Made by a program: the position numbers and the translations under genes. Of a DNA stretch of 64,000 nt, positions 31,655 through 40,607 are shown one piece after another. The number at the start of each line of letters is the position of its first letter. Within the stretch, counting starts at the first letter, position 1. Below the pieces are notes generated by a model. The model was not told the DNA's origin, did no database searches, and saw only the letters and a program-made list of their open reading frames with translations. This DNA is from Anaerolineales bacterium (GTDB lineage Bacteria > Chloroflexota > Anaerolineae > Anaerolineales > JABWBV01), in NCBI GenBank assembly GCA_020634875.1, contig JACKAX010000007.1, positions 62,001 to 126,000 on the forward strand. The letters are read 5' to 3'.

Positions 31655-33420
31655 TAAACTTTCTCCTTTGCAGGAACAAGGGGTAATACGATAGTGAAAG
31701 TACTCCCCTGTTGAACATCACTTTTTAAGTGAATTTGTCCTTCCATTAATTCAGTTAAGTGTTTGACAATTGACAATCCCAACCCGGAACCACCATACGT
31801 GCGGGTGATCGATCCATCTACCTGGTGAAATGGTTCAAAAATGGAGTCTTGAGCGTCTTTCGGGATTCCTATTCCCGTGTCGGAAACTTCAATCAACCAG
31901 TGATGATCATCCACACAACCAAGCTTTACGGAAACTTCGCCTTGTTTGGTGAATTTAAGCGCATTTCCAACCAGGTTCAACAAAATTTGTCGCAGTCGAA
32001 ATTCGTCTCCCCAAAGATCCGTGGGCATATTGGGATCGATCTTGAATTGCAACGTCAGATTTTTGGTGATTGCGAGCATCCCCATTTTCATTTCAACGTT
32101 GCGTACTAAGTCCTTGATGCGAAAGTTTGCATTTTGCAACTTAACGGAGTGAACTTCAAACTGTGCCTCATCAAGCAACTCGTTTACCATGGCTGTCAGG
32201 TCTTGTGCGCTTTCGATAATTCCCGTAACCATTTCACTTTGTTCATCATCAAGGATTCCATAACTCCCATCATGCAGAAGTTCTGCAAAACCCAAGATAG
32301 CGGCTAATGGCGTTCGTAGCTCATGGCTGACACGTGCCAAAAGTTGACTTTTCAAACGGCTACTTTCCAAGGCTTGATCTCTAGCTTTTACAAATTCTGT
32401 AATATCTTGTATTACAACCAGGCGACCATTGAGCTTCTTCCGGTGATCTTTCAGCGGAGAAATATGCAACTCATAAAATTTCTTTTCCGGGCCGCCCTGG
32501 ATAGTGATTTTTTCCTGGTCAGGCGAAATTGTCCGTAGCCGCTTCAATAATTCAGGGAAAACGCTCAGGGGTTTTGTTATGCCACTTCCTACGACATCCC
32601 TCGTGGGAATACCGAGGAGTTGCTCGGTAACCGGATTCAAGTCTACAATCCGGTTTTCTATATCCAGCACGACAACGCCGTCGCGCATGTTTTCCATCAC
32701 AACTTCACGAGCAATCGGGGAGAGGTCAACGAGTTGAAATTTTGATATCCCCCAAGTATAGGCCACTGCGGATAATGTAAACGCAAACGGTGTCAGGTCA
32801 AGTTGTGGAATGGGGGTCAGCCCGGCAATATACGCTCCATTAGAAATCCACGGGATGAGGACTGCAGCCAAAAGGACAGCGGCCTGTTTCTGATAAAGAT
32901 GAGGACGTTGTATCAAAGCCTGGATGATCAACGCTGTGCCAATGAAAATCAAAATTTGCGAATAAACCCAGTACACCCAAAATGCCGAACCGTGTACCAA
33001 CCCAAGTGTCAGGAATTGTCCTGATTCATCCAGAAAGATCTCTTTCCAAATCAACCCGTGGCGTTCTGTTGTAAATGCGAGGAACAAGGTGATAAGCGGA
33101 ATAATCAGCCAATAAACCAATCGTCGCCGCGTCAACCACTCCCCCCGGTCAGTGTATTGCAACGAGTATGCCATCCAAGCCAGCGGAACGCCCACGATAC
33201 CTATATACTGAGCTTTTGCCCAAAACATTTTGGTATAGAGATCGCCGCCTCCGATTTCTAACGCATATCCTAATGCCCAAATTGCTGCGGCACCACTTAA
33301 GTATAGCAGTGGTGTTGCGCCTGGTCTGGAACGCATTCTGGAAACATAAAATACCAGGCCAACTGCAATTAACCCAGTTACCAGTAAGGGTAGAATGAAA
33401 GGAGAATACCTGAAGGTCAA
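31654..33420 (-). CDS. 7TM-PAS hybrid sensor histidine kinase
   Basis: 588 residues. Residues 1-225 hold about seven membrane helices of the histidine-kinase 7TM sensor type. A PAS domain spans ~235-345 (MRDGVVVLDIENRIVDLNP, shown to 19 residues). HisKA has H366 in RVSHELRTPLAAILGFAE. The ATPase domain has the N box (478-491, LNLVGNALKFT), G1 (DTGIGIP, 514-520) and G2 (GGSGLGLS, 543-550). Codon use is AT-richer than flanking genes. The kinase-regulator pair lies between the pseudo-tRNA and intact tRNA-Ser, suggesting later acquisition. The ligand is unknown. Confidence 0.92.
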   Translation of the reverse strand: MTFRYSPFILPLLVTGLIAVGLVFYVSRMRSRPGATPLLYLSGAAAIWALGYALEIGGGDLYTKMFWAKAQYIGIVGVPLAWMAYSLQYTDRGEWLTRRRLVYWLIIPLITLFLAFTTERHGLIWKEIFLDESGQFLTLGLVHGSAFWVYWVYSQILIFIGTALIIQALIQRPHLYQKQAAVLLAAVLIPWISNGAYIAGLTPIPQLDLTPFAFTLSAVAYTWGISKFQLVDLSPIAREVVMENMRDGVVVLDIENRIVDLNPVTEQLLGIPTRDVVGSGITKPLSVFPELLKRLRTISPDQEKITIQGGPEKKFYELHISPLKDHRKKLNGRLVVIQDITEFVKARDQALESSRLKSQLLARVSHELRTPLAAILGFAELLHDGSYGILDDEQSEMVTGIIESAQDLTAMVNELLDEAQFEVHSVKLQNANFRIKDLVRNVEMKMGMLAITKNLTLQFKIDPNMPTDLWGDEFRLRQILLNLVGNALKFTKQGEVSVKLGCVDDHHWLIEVSDTGIGIPKDAQDSIFEPFHQVDGSITRTYGGSGLGLSIVKHLTELMEGQIHLKSDVQQGSTFTIVLPLVPAKEKV

Positions 33421-33645
33421 ATTTGTTCTCTCTATAAAGACATCTCAAAAATTATAACGTCAGGGGCCTGTAAATGATTCCCTCAGAAAATTTCGATACT
33501 CAGGACAAAATTCCTACTGCTCAACGATTACAAGCCAAGATAAGGGTCAAATTCCAATCCTTTGGGAGTCTTTGCAATCTTCGCCCCATTTAATCTCTAT
33601 CATTAGTACAAATAAACTGGCCTTCCAATGAAGGAACAGGTAAAT

Positions 33646-33673
33646 AAAAATCGCCCTATTCAGGGCGATTTTT
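33646..33673 (-). terminator. terminator of tRNA-Ser
   Basis: AAAAATCGCCCT-ATTC-AGGGCGATTTTT, perfect stem just past the tRNA 3' end. The 225 bp between it and the kinase start hold nothing else that I recognise. Confidence 0.8.
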
Positions 33674-33675
33674 AG

Positions 33676-33763
33676 CGGAGAGGGAGGGATTCGAACCCTC
33701 GGTGGACACAAGGACCACAACGGTTTTCGAGACCGCCCCGATCAACCACTCCGGCACCTCTCC
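33676..33763 (-). tRNA. tRNA-Ser (anticodon CGA)
   Basis: 88 nt. Acceptor GGAGAGG pairs with CCTCTCC, discriminator G. The anticodon stem GCGGT/ACCGT encloses CTCGAAA, giving CGA. A long variable arm typical of serine tRNA (TGTGGTCCTTGTGTCCACC, 19 nt) and T-loop GGTTCGAATCC are intact. CCA is not encoded. It reads UCG codons. Confidence 0.95.
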
Positions 33764-33839
33764 AAATGCAGGTGCGGCATTATATCATTGGGGTTTGTAG
33801 ATTACAATCTTGTTTTTCCGAACCATCCAAGGAGTCCCC

Positions 33840-34367
33840 ATGCCCCACATTTCCAAACCCCAACCCGGTGAATACGCACCCTACGCCATCATGTACATTG
33901 ACCTGCTTCCCGATGACGGGCAGGTGTTGACGCATCTCCGCGAAAATCTAGATGTGACGAAGGCGTTCATCCGCTCGTTTCCTGCGGAAAAGCTTGCGAC
34001 CCCCTGCGCGCCCCGCGAGTGGACGATTAAGGAAATCCTCGTACATGTCAGTGATTCGGAGCGGATTTTTGCGTACCGTGCGCTGCGAATTGCGCGAGGT
34101 GATTCTACGCCGTTGTCCGGGTTTGAGCAGGATGATTATGTGCCGAAGGCCAGAGCAAATGAGCGGGATATTGATAACATTTTGGAAGAGTACACGGCAG
34201 TACGGATGGCAACGTGTACGTTGCTGGAGAGTTTTGAGGAGGAGATTTTCATGCGTGCGGGGACTGCATCGGAAAACCGGGTGAGTGTACGTGGGTTGGC
34301 GTATATCATCGCGGGACATGAGCTGCATCATGTTCAGAGTATTCGGGAAAATTATGGAGGGGGATAG
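33840..34367 (+). CDS. DinB-fold protein
   Basis: About 175 residues with the DinB helix bundle: EWTIKEILVHVSDSERIFAY (first metal His), and the C-terminal GHELHHVQSIRENY (His pair). Members are metal-dependent; roles include thiol transfer. ATG 33840 was chosen because AAGGAG lies 5 nt upstream. It is a different subfamily from the DinB-like protein at 7.2 kb. The methyltransferase gene starts about 40 bp later. Confidence 0.88.
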   Translation: MPHISKPQPGEYAPYAIMYIDLLPDDGQVLTHLRENLDVTKAFIRSFPAEKLATPCAPREWTIKEILVHVSDSERIFAYRALRIARGDSTPLSGFEQDDYVPKARANERDIDNILEEYTAVRMATCTLLESFEEEIFMRAGTASENRVSVRGLAYIIAGHELHHVQSIRENYGGG

Positions 34368-34409
34368 AACGCGGATTTGACGGATTTCCGCGCATATTTT
34401 GAGGAGCGT

Positions 34410-35036
34410 ATGAAAAACCCAAAACAAACTGTCCAACAAGGCTATGACCAAATCGCGGAAACCTACCGAGACTGGGCGCAAACCGTCCGGGTGGGGGAAC
34501 GCGAAAAATTCACGCACTATCTGCTTGATCACCTCCCACAGGGGGCGAACATCCTTGAACTGGGTTGCGGCGCGGGCAAACCGACTACGCAACATCTGGC
34601 GGTGCGCTTCAAAGTGACCGGGGTAGATATTTCCGCGAAACAAATTCAATTAGCCCGCAGAAATGTCCCCGGAATGCGGTTCATCCAGAGTGACATGGGC
34701 AAACTGGATTTTCCGCCCAATAGTTTTGCGGGGGTATGCGCGTTTTACGTCTTCAATCACTTTCCCCGCGAGGAACTGCCGGAGATGTTGGGGAAGATTG
34801 CGCGTTGGCTCCAATCGGGCGGGTTGTTCGTCGCCAGTTTTGGGGTTTCGGATGAGGCTGAGTTTTTTGATGAGGATTGGCTCGGCGCACCGACGTTTTG
34901 GAGCAGTTTTCCCCCGGAGAAGACGCGTAAGTTGGTGGAGAATGCGGGTTTGGAAATTGTTTCTGCCGAGTTGGAGACGGATAATGAATTCGGTGATCCG
35001 GTGACGTTTTTGTGGGTCGTGGCGAAGAAAGAATAG
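34410..35036 (+). CDS. class I SAM-dependent methyltransferase
   Basis: About 208 residues. Motif I is ILELGCGAGKPTT, followed by VTGVDISAKQI and FAGVCAFYVFNHFPREEL. It belongs to the small-molecule/ubiquinone-type methyltransferases (methyltransferase 11/25). ATG 34410 has GAGGAG upstream; the earlier ATG at 34377 has no ribosome site. Substrate is unknown. It follows the DinB gene closely and may share its transcript. Confidence 0.88.
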   Translation: MKNPKQTVQQGYDQIAETYRDWAQTVRVGEREKFTHYLLDHLPQGANILELGCGAGKPTTQHLAVRFKVTGVDISAKQIQLARRNVPGMRFIQSDMGKLDFPPNSFAGVCAFYVFNHFPREELPEMLGKIARWLQSGGLFVASFGVSDEAEFFDEDWLGAPTFWSSFPPEKTRKLVENAGLEIVSAELETDNEFGDPVTFLWVVAKKE

Positions 35037-35100
35037 AACGCGGATAGGGCAAATTAGGCGAATTTACGCGGATTTTTTTAGAATCAGTGAACTCAGTGAT

Positions 35101-36141
35101 CTATTTCCCCGTCAACGCCACCGTCACCTCATCTCGATTGTGAAACAACTGGCGCGCGCCGATTATCGAATACCCACTCCCCAAAATCCTTAACGCCGCA
35201 CGAGCCACATCCCCCATCCCTTTTTCCGGTAATTTAAGCGTTATGATGCCGAAGCCTTTGGGCTTGAGATATTGCGCGGCCATCAGCATCACGCGGGCGG
35301 AGTCGCGAGCGTCCATTCGCATGTCGTTGAGGATCACGTCAAAGGTTTCGCGGGTGGGGAGGTAGTTTTCGACCGTGGTGCGGATGTGGGTGACGTTGGG
35401 GAGCACCGATGTCTTCATCGGCGGTTCCACGCGGGGGTCGAGTTCGGCGGGGTCAACGGCGATGACGCGGAGGGGGTGGGCGGCGAGGAGACGGGTCCAT
35501 CCGCCGGGGGCCGCGCCCATGTCGAGGGCGACGCCGGTAGGGGGGAGTTGGAGGTCGAAGGTTTCGAGGGCTTCGAGAAGTTTAAATTCAGCGCGGCTGA
35601 TTTGACCGGGTTCGCGTTTGAAACGGCGTTCGCCGCCCGCCCAATCACTGAGGTTTTCGCGGGCGAGGGAGAGGCCGAGGAAGGCTTCGGTGGGCGTGAG
35701 CGTGACGGAGAGAATTTGATCGGGGTGTTGCACGTCGAGGGGCGCGCCCCATTCGCCGAGGATGGTGGCAAGGCGGTTGTTTACGTCAAAGCGGGAATAG
35801 GGCCACTTGCCCTCGCCGAGGGTGCGGGTTTGAACGGAGTAGGTGCGGGTGTTATCGAGATCGAGGAGGAAGGTGCGGGTGTGGTGGGCAAGGATTTCCA
35901 AGTCGTCGGGGGCGAGTTCGAGGGGGAAGGTGATGGGGGCGGGGCAGAGGTGGCGGAGGAAGATCGGGGGGTGGGCATTCAGCCCAGCTACGAGATCGCG
36001 CCAGGTGCCTTTTGCCTGGGCCAGTCCCACACCGGGGATGATCCAGCGTACCGCGCGGGTCCCAGGAAGGGCAGTTTGGAGTTCGGATAAGGCTAAATCA
36101 ACAGCGTTCGGTTGGGCGGTGAAGAGGATCGGGGTGGTCAT
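35101..36141 (-). CDS. RlmM/FtsJ-like ribose 2'-O-methyltransferase
   Basis: 346 residues. The N-terminal ~130 residues resemble a THUMP-type RNA-binding region. The C-terminal Rossmann domain has VALDMGAAPGGWTRLL (SAM site). The K-D-K-E tetrad of 2'-O-methyltransferases is visible in RRFKREPGQISRAEF, LNDMRMD, ITLKLPEKG and NRDEVTV. The probable target is a ribose in 23S rRNA, by analogy to RlmM (C2498), but this is inferred. Confidence 0.85.
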   Translation of the reverse strand: MTTPILFTAQPNAVDLALSELQTALPGTRAVRWIIPGVGLAQAKGTWRDLVAGLNAHPPIFLRHLCPAPITFPLELAPDDLEILAHHTRTFLLDLDNTRTYSVQTRTLGEGKWPYSRFDVNNRLATILGEWGAPLDVQHPDQILSVTLTPTEAFLGLSLARENLSDWAGGERRFKREPGQISRAEFKLLEALETFDLQLPPTGVALDMGAAPGGWTRLLAAHPLRVIAVDPAELDPRVEPPMKTSVLPNVTHIRTTVENYLPTRETFDVILNDMRMDARDSARVMLMAAQYLKPKGFGIITLKLPEKGMGDVARAALRILGSGYSIIGARQLFHNRDEVTVALTGK

Positions 36142-36165
36142 AAAAGCTATTTTCCCACAAAAACA

Positions 36166-36193
36166 AAGACCCTGGCGAAATTGCCAGGGTCTT
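36166..36193 (-). terminator. terminator of the DUF1232 gene
   Basis: AAGACCCTGGC-GAAATT-GCCAGGGTCTT, perfect 11-bp stem. On the minus strand a short heptamer stretch (ACGTAAAACGTAGAACGC, 36194-36211) lies between the gene and the hairpin. Confidence 0.75.
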
Positions 36194-36211
36194 GCGTTCT
36201 ACGTTTTACGT

Positions 36212-36568
36212 TCAATCGAGGTCCTTATATTCCGTGTCAATGATCACGTCCTCGCCATCATTTTTTTTGTCGTGCCATTCACCAGGAAAAGTATGTTTGA
36301 TGGTATCGAGGTGTTCTTTGACGATTTCGGGAGGGCAAAGTTCAACGAAGGCGGCAGTCCCGAGCCAGATAATCATGGCATCATCGAACGGACCGGGAAC
36401 AAGGTCGGGGCTGATCAGGTAAACCAGGGTACCGACGGGAAGGAGTTTGATGAGGGGGTTGATGCGCCGGTCGGCCATCAGGCGCACGATAAGTTTGAGT
36501 TGGTTGCTGATGCCGTTGAAAAGCCCCCCGGGGTTGGAAAGGTCGCGGGATTTTTTTTCGTTTGTCAT
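36212..36568 (-). CDS. DUF1232 (YkvA-like) protein
   Basis: 118 residues with the DUF1232 core IKLLPVGTLVYLISPDLVPGPFDD, given here as LLPVGTLVYLISPDLVPG. A second hydrophobic helix (AMIIWLGTAAFVEL) follows. These are small membrane-associated proteins of unknown function. The acidic tail is cytoplasmic. It precedes the RlmM-like gene on the same strand, but a terminator lies between. About 260 bp upstream hold no recognisable gene. Confidence 0.88.
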   Translation of the reverse strand: MTNEKKSRDLSNPGGLFNGISNQLKLIVRLMADRRINPLIKLLPVGTLVYLISPDLVPGPFDDAMIIWLGTAAFVELCPPEIVKEHLDTIKHTFPGEWHDKKNDGEDVIIDTEYKDLD

Positions 36569-36826
36569 AATTTAGGACACGGTAAATTAATTTTTGACCA
36601 GTTTACAAATGTATAAAACTTTAAGAGACTTCATAACAAATTATTTTGGGTATGTGGACATTATACTATACGGGTGGGGAGGGGTTGAGTTGCAAGCGCA
36701 ATTTTTGGGAAGCCCGCATTCCTGGGAAGTTTTTTCATTTCCCCACCTTAAGGTTTGGTGAAAGGATGAACATGTAGTAAGCCCGGACAGTATTCACGAG
36801 TGAAAGCATATTTTTTGGAGGCCTTC

Positions 36827-37228
36827 ATGTTATCTTTTCGCCGTTTATCAATCGCTATCTTTTTCCTGTCTTTGGGGCTGCTCGCCGGGTGTATGGGGAC
36901 AAATGAGGAATTTATTCAAGGAGAGTGGCAATTTAATGACCCCCATTTTCATAATTTTAATCAGCCCCGCATGATCTCCATCTGGACGTTTGATCGCGGG
37001 TACTTTTACTATGCCGTCTGCTGTTACGATGTGAATACCGAGGTACATGGAAACTACGAGATTGTCAAAGACGAAGAGAATGTGCTGATTTTAGATTTAT
37101 ACAACATTGAAGGCGAAGGGATGCGGGGTAGCAGCCAGGTACGCATTGAAATTAATTCGCCAGATGATACCTTGCAGATTTACACCAGCGGCCCCTACGA
37201 ACGCATGACGCCTAAATACGATAACTGA
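36827..37228 (+). CDS. small lipoprotein of unknown function
   Basis: 133 residues from ATG 36827, chosen for TTTGGAGG upstream. Signal peptide with lipobox LLAGC. The mature part is a small beta-rich domain (GEWQFNDPHFHNF, YFYYAVCCYDV, NYEIVKDEENVLILDL), reminiscent of lipocalin-like or DUF-type lipoproteins that bind ligands. No family recognised. The 3' end leads straight into the leaderless promoter of the thioesterase. Confidence 0.8.
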   Translation: MLSFRRLSIAIFFLSLGLLAGCMGTNEEFIQGEWQFNDPHFHNFNQPRMISIWTFDRGYFYYAVCCYDVNTEVHGNYEIVKDEENVLILDLYNIEGEGMRGSSQVRIEINSPDDTLQIYTSGPYERMTPKYDN

Positions 37229-37238
37229 GCATTCGGGG

Positions 37239-37244
37239 TAAAAT
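37239..37244 (+). promoter_or_regulatory. -10 element (TAAAAT) for a leaderless thioesterase message
   Basis: TAAAAT ends 7 nt before ATG 37252. It covers the upstream ATG at 37243, which therefore is unlikely to be the start. Confidence 0.4.
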
Positions 37245-37251
37245 GCCCCCC

Positions 37252-38139
37252 ATGCCCCTCACTCACACCGCAACCTTCCCCATCCGCTTTTACGAATGTG
37301 ACGTTCACCGCCACGTCAATAACGCTAACTACCTCCGTTATATGCAGGAGGCGGCCTTTGCCGCCTCTGCCGCCGCGGGGTACGACTTCGCCCGATACGA
37401 CGCCCTCGGCCAATCATGGCTCATCCGCGAGACGCAAATCGAATTTCTCGCCCCGCTCGTGTACGGTGACACGCTGACCATCAAAACCTGGGTAGATGAT
37501 TTCCGCCGGGTGCGCTCGCGGCGGATGTACGAATTTTACAAAAACGAAACCCCCGCGCCGATTGCCCGTGCCCATACGGATTGGGTGTACCTGGAAACTG
37601 CCACCTCCCGTCCGGTCGCCATTCCCGATCATCTGAAAACCGCCTTCTTCCCCGAAGGCATACCGCCCAGCCTCCCCACCCAAGAGGGCAAACGCGCCCC
37701 GTTCCCGGAACCCCCGCCCGCGCCGCCCGGCACGTTCACCGCCACGCGCCGCGTCGAATGGCGCGACATTGATGGCGTGGGACATGTGAACAACGCCGTA
37801 TATTTGTCCTTTATCGAAGATGCGGGAATTCAAGTGGGAATAGCGTATGGTTGGCCTATGCAACGCATGGCAGACGCAGGCTTTGCAATCATCCCCCGCC
37901 AGCACCGGATCGAATATCTGCAACCCGCCCTGTTAGATGATGAACTGGAAATTCGTACCTGGGTCTCCAACGGACGCCGTTCCACCGCCACACGCCACTA
38001 CCTCATTCATCGTGCCCGCGATGGCGCTTTGCTTGCGCGGGTCAACACACTGTATGTGTGGGTCAGCACCGAGACTTTCTCCCCCATTCGGATTCCAGCA
38101 GATTTTTGGAAAGATTTTGGGCCAAACATTGTGGCGTGA
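37252..38139 (+). CDS. double-hotdog acyl-CoA/acyl-ACP thioesterase
   Basis: About 295 residues with two 4HBT hotdog domains: residues ~1-125 (RFYECDVHRHVNNANYLRYM) and ~155-280 (RVEWRDIDGVGHVNNAVYLSF). Each has the Asp and HVNN catalytic region of 4-hydroxybenzoyl-CoA-type thioesterases, in FatA-like tandem. It probably releases fatty acids from CoA or ACP. Start ATG 37252 fits the -10 element 7 nt upstream. A pyrimidine-rich stretch (38150-38210) follows. Confidence 0.88.
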   Translation: MPLTHTATFPIRFYECDVHRHVNNANYLRYMQEAAFAASAAAGYDFARYDALGQSWLIRETQIEFLAPLVYGDTLTIKTWVDDFRRVRSRRMYEFYKNETPAPIARAHTDWVYLETATSRPVAIPDHLKTAFFPEGIPPSLPTQEGKRAPFPEPPPAPPGTFTATRRVEWRDIDGVGHVNNAVYLSFIEDAGIQVGIAYGWPMQRMADAGFAIIPRQHRIEYLQPALLDDELEIRTWVSNGRRSTATRHYLIHRARDGALLARVNTLYVWVSTETFSPIRIPADFWKDFGPNIVA

Positions 38140-38198
38140 CAATCCCCCAATACCCACAAACCCCCACCTTTTCCCCTTATCTCCTTTTCTCCCCCACC

Positions 38199-38636
38199 CT
38201 ATCCCCCCTCCACCCACACCCCTCGCGCCAACTCCTCCTCCAACGCCAACTCCACAAAATCCACCTGCACCACCGTCACCGGATGATGTTGCACCACGCG
38301 CACCGGGTAGCCTTGCACTAACCCGTATGCCTGCAAATGCGCCAGCCGCGCGGGGGACAAACCCGGCGCAAACCCGGCCACTTTGGTTTCTTCCCCCGGT
38401 TTCACATCGGCTAATGTCCGGTTCGTAGTGGCGGCTTCAGCTACTTTCTTGGGAAACAACGCAGAAAACATCTTCACCAATTTAGATTGTTCAGGATTAA
38501 TCGTGGAATACCCACAATTGGGACAGCACACCGTCGCACAGCCTCCGTGCAGGGCACACGTCCCACACGCGGGGTTCGTGGCCGGATCGAATTCCGTGCC
38601 ACATATCGTACATTTCATCATCGTCATACCCCCCAC
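38199..38636 (-). CDS. Cys-rich zinc-binding + FeoA domain protein
   Basis: 145 residues. The N-terminus packs eight Cys within about 40 residues (CTICG, CGTC, CATVCCPNCGY), suggesting two metal sites. The C-terminal half is an SH3-like FeoA domain (PGEETKVAGFAPGLSPARLAHLQAYGL). It is third in a DtxR-feoB-FeoA operon and its start overlaps the feoB end. In-frame ATGs at 38627 and 38618 are alternatives. FeoA domains modulate FeoB; the Cys cluster may sense or deliver Fe(II), which is inference. Confidence 0.85.
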   Translation of the reverse strand: MGGMTMMKCTICGTEFDPATNPACGTCALHGGCATVCCPNCGYSTINPEQSKLVKMFSALFPKKVAEAATTNRTLADVKPGEETKVAGFAPGLSPARLAHLQAYGLVQGYPVRVVQHHPVTVVQVDFVELALEEELARGVWVEGG

Positions 38637-40606
38637 CCGACCAACAATAGCAGCCGGTACAACAGCCCGCCGATCAAAAATGCCACCGGGAAAATCAACG
38701 CCACCATCCCCGCCGCGACCCGGTTACTGTGTTCTTTTGCAATGACCAGCACGCTCGCCACACAGGGTACAAACAGCGTCACCGTGACCATCGCGACCAC
38801 CACTTGCAACGGGGTCAACAGCCCTTGAGACTGCATCACAAACAAGCCCGTGGCCCCAAAATCTCGCCGGAGAAAGCCCATCAAAAATGCCGAACTTGCC
38901 TCGGCGGGTAGCCCCAGCCACTGCACGACCAACGGCTCCATCGCCCGGCTCAGGGCATCCAATACCCCCAACTTATCCAGCCCAAACATCACCGCCGCGC
39001 CGATCAAAAACAGGGGCACCACCTCTTTCAGGTACCACTCCAACCGCGCCAGGGTCTTGACCACTACGTTCGTCAACACCGGCAACCGCATCGGGGGCAG
39101 TTCCACGAGTAGGGCCGAGCGTTCGCCGGGGGTGAGTTTCGCCGCCAGCCAGCCAACCGCCAGCAAGACCAGCGTCACCACGCCGCCCCAAATCATCGTC
39201 GCCGTCAGCGAAATCCCTGCTAACATCCCCATCACCACCCCCAACTGCGCCGAACATGGAATTGCCAACGCCAGCAACAGCGTAACGAGAAACCGATCCC
39301 GTTTGCTTTCCAACACCCGCGTGGTCAGCGTCGCCATCGTCACACAGCCCAGGCCCAGCACCATCGGCAGAACCGCTTTCCCGTTCAGCCCCAGGCTTTG
39401 AAACAGCCGATTGCTAAACGCCGCCAACCGGGGCAGGTAGCCGGAGTCTTCCAGCACGCCAAACGCCAGGAAAAACGTCGTTACGATGGGCAAAATCAAG
39501 GCGAAGGCGTAAGTCATCCCCATCGTCCACAGGCCATATTCACCCACAAGAAAATCTACCAAAAACGGGACAGGGACGTGGCGGGTAATCCATCCTGTGA
39601 CCAACGGGTTGATCACGTTCCCAAAAAGCCGTTCCTCAAACAACCCGACCAACGTCCCGGCCCCGAATACCCCTACAAACCAATACAGCCCATATAACGC
39701 CCCCGCCAGCACCACCCATCCCCAAACCGGATGTGTCGCCCACTTGCCTAGCAACGCGCCCACCCCCACGCCCCCGTGCCCCGTCTCTTTCACCACCCCC
39801 AGCACCAACTGCTCGACGAACTGCAAGCGTGTTTTTTGGATCACAAACGCGAGCGGTTCGACAAACGAACGTTGTAACGCATCCCGCAAATTGACCAGTT
39901 CCCCAAAAATCTTCGCCTCCACGCGTTTTTCCACCCATTCCGCGGTCACCCGATCCCCGCTCATCCAGAACAACCCCATCGCCCGCGGCGCAATCGGCGT
40001 CTCAGGCAGACGCAGGCAGATTTCGGTCAGAGTATGTTCAACTTCGGCGGGATAACTCAGCCGAAATTGGGAGGGCTTGACTCCGTGCAGGGTCGCTTGT
40101 AGGGCAGCCGTCAGTTCGGGAAGCCCCGCCCCGCGCGTTGCCGTGGTCAAAATGACCGGAAACGTAAGCTGTGCGCTTAACCGTGCCACGTTGACTTCGA
40201 TCCCCCGCGCGGTCGCTTCATCCATCATATTCAACGCCAAAACGAGCGGACGCCCCATTTCCGCGAGTTGCACGGTGAGCAGCAAGGTGCGGCGCAGATT
40301 TTTGGCATCACCCACTTGTAAAAGGGCTTGCAATGGTTCGTCCAACAGCACACGGGCGGTGACGACTTCGTCTTCCGTGTGTGGGGGCAGGGTGATGACA
40401 CCGGGGGTGTCTACAATTTGGGTGTCGGGAAGTTCGCGGGCGGTGCCTCGGGTGAGTTCTACGGTGGTACCCGGATAGTTCGAGACGATGACGCGTTGCC
40501 CGGTCAACCGTTGAAACAGGGCGGATTTCCCCACGTTCGGGTGGCCGATCAAGGCGATGGCTCCGGTGGCAGAGAGAGAAGCGGAAGGAGCGGTGTGACA
40601 ATCCAT
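38624..40606 (-). CDS. feoB: ferrous iron transporter FeoB
   Basis: About 660 residues from ATG 40606. A longer frame start lies inside the regulator gene and was rejected. The N-terminal G domain has GHPNVGKSALF (G1, 21-28), DTPGVITL (G3) and NMMD (G4). A helical GDI region follows, then the membrane part with Gate motifs (GLGCVTMATLTTRVLESKRD, and the later FLMGFLRRDFGATG). Imports Fe2+ with GTP hydrolysis. Only 1 bp separates it from the DtxR-like gene upstream. Confidence 0.95.
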   Translation of the reverse strand: MDCHTAPSASLSATGAIALIGHPNVGKSALFQRLTGQRVIVSNYPGTTVELTRGTARELPDTQIVDTPGVITLPPHTEDEVVTARVLLDEPLQALLQVGDAKNLRRTLLLTVQLAEMGRPLVLALNMMDEATARGIEVNVARLSAQLTFPVILTTATRGAGLPELTAALQATLHGVKPSQFRLSYPAEVEHTLTEICLRLPETPIAPRAMGLFWMSGDRVTAEWVEKRVEAKIFGELVNLRDALQRSFVEPLAFVIQKTRLQFVEQLVLGVVKETGHGGVGVGALLGKWATHPVWGWVVLAGALYGLYWFVGVFGAGTLVGLFEERLFGNVINPLVTGWITRHVPVPFLVDFLVGEYGLWTMGMTYAFALILPIVTTFFLAFGVLEDSGYLPRLAAFSNRLFQSLGLNGKAVLPMVLGLGCVTMATLTTRVLESKRDRFLVTLLLALAIPCSAQLGVVMGMLAGISLTATMIWGGVVTLVLLAVGWLAAKLTPGERSALLVELPPMRLPVLTNVVVKTLARLEWYLKEVVPLFLIGAAVMFGLDKLGVLDALSRAMEPLVVQWLGLPAEASSAFLMGFLRRDFGATGLFVMQSQGLLTPLQVVVAMVTVTLFVPCVASVLVIAKEHSNRVAAGMVALIFPVAFLIGGLLYRLLLLVGWGV

Positions 40607-40607
40607 G

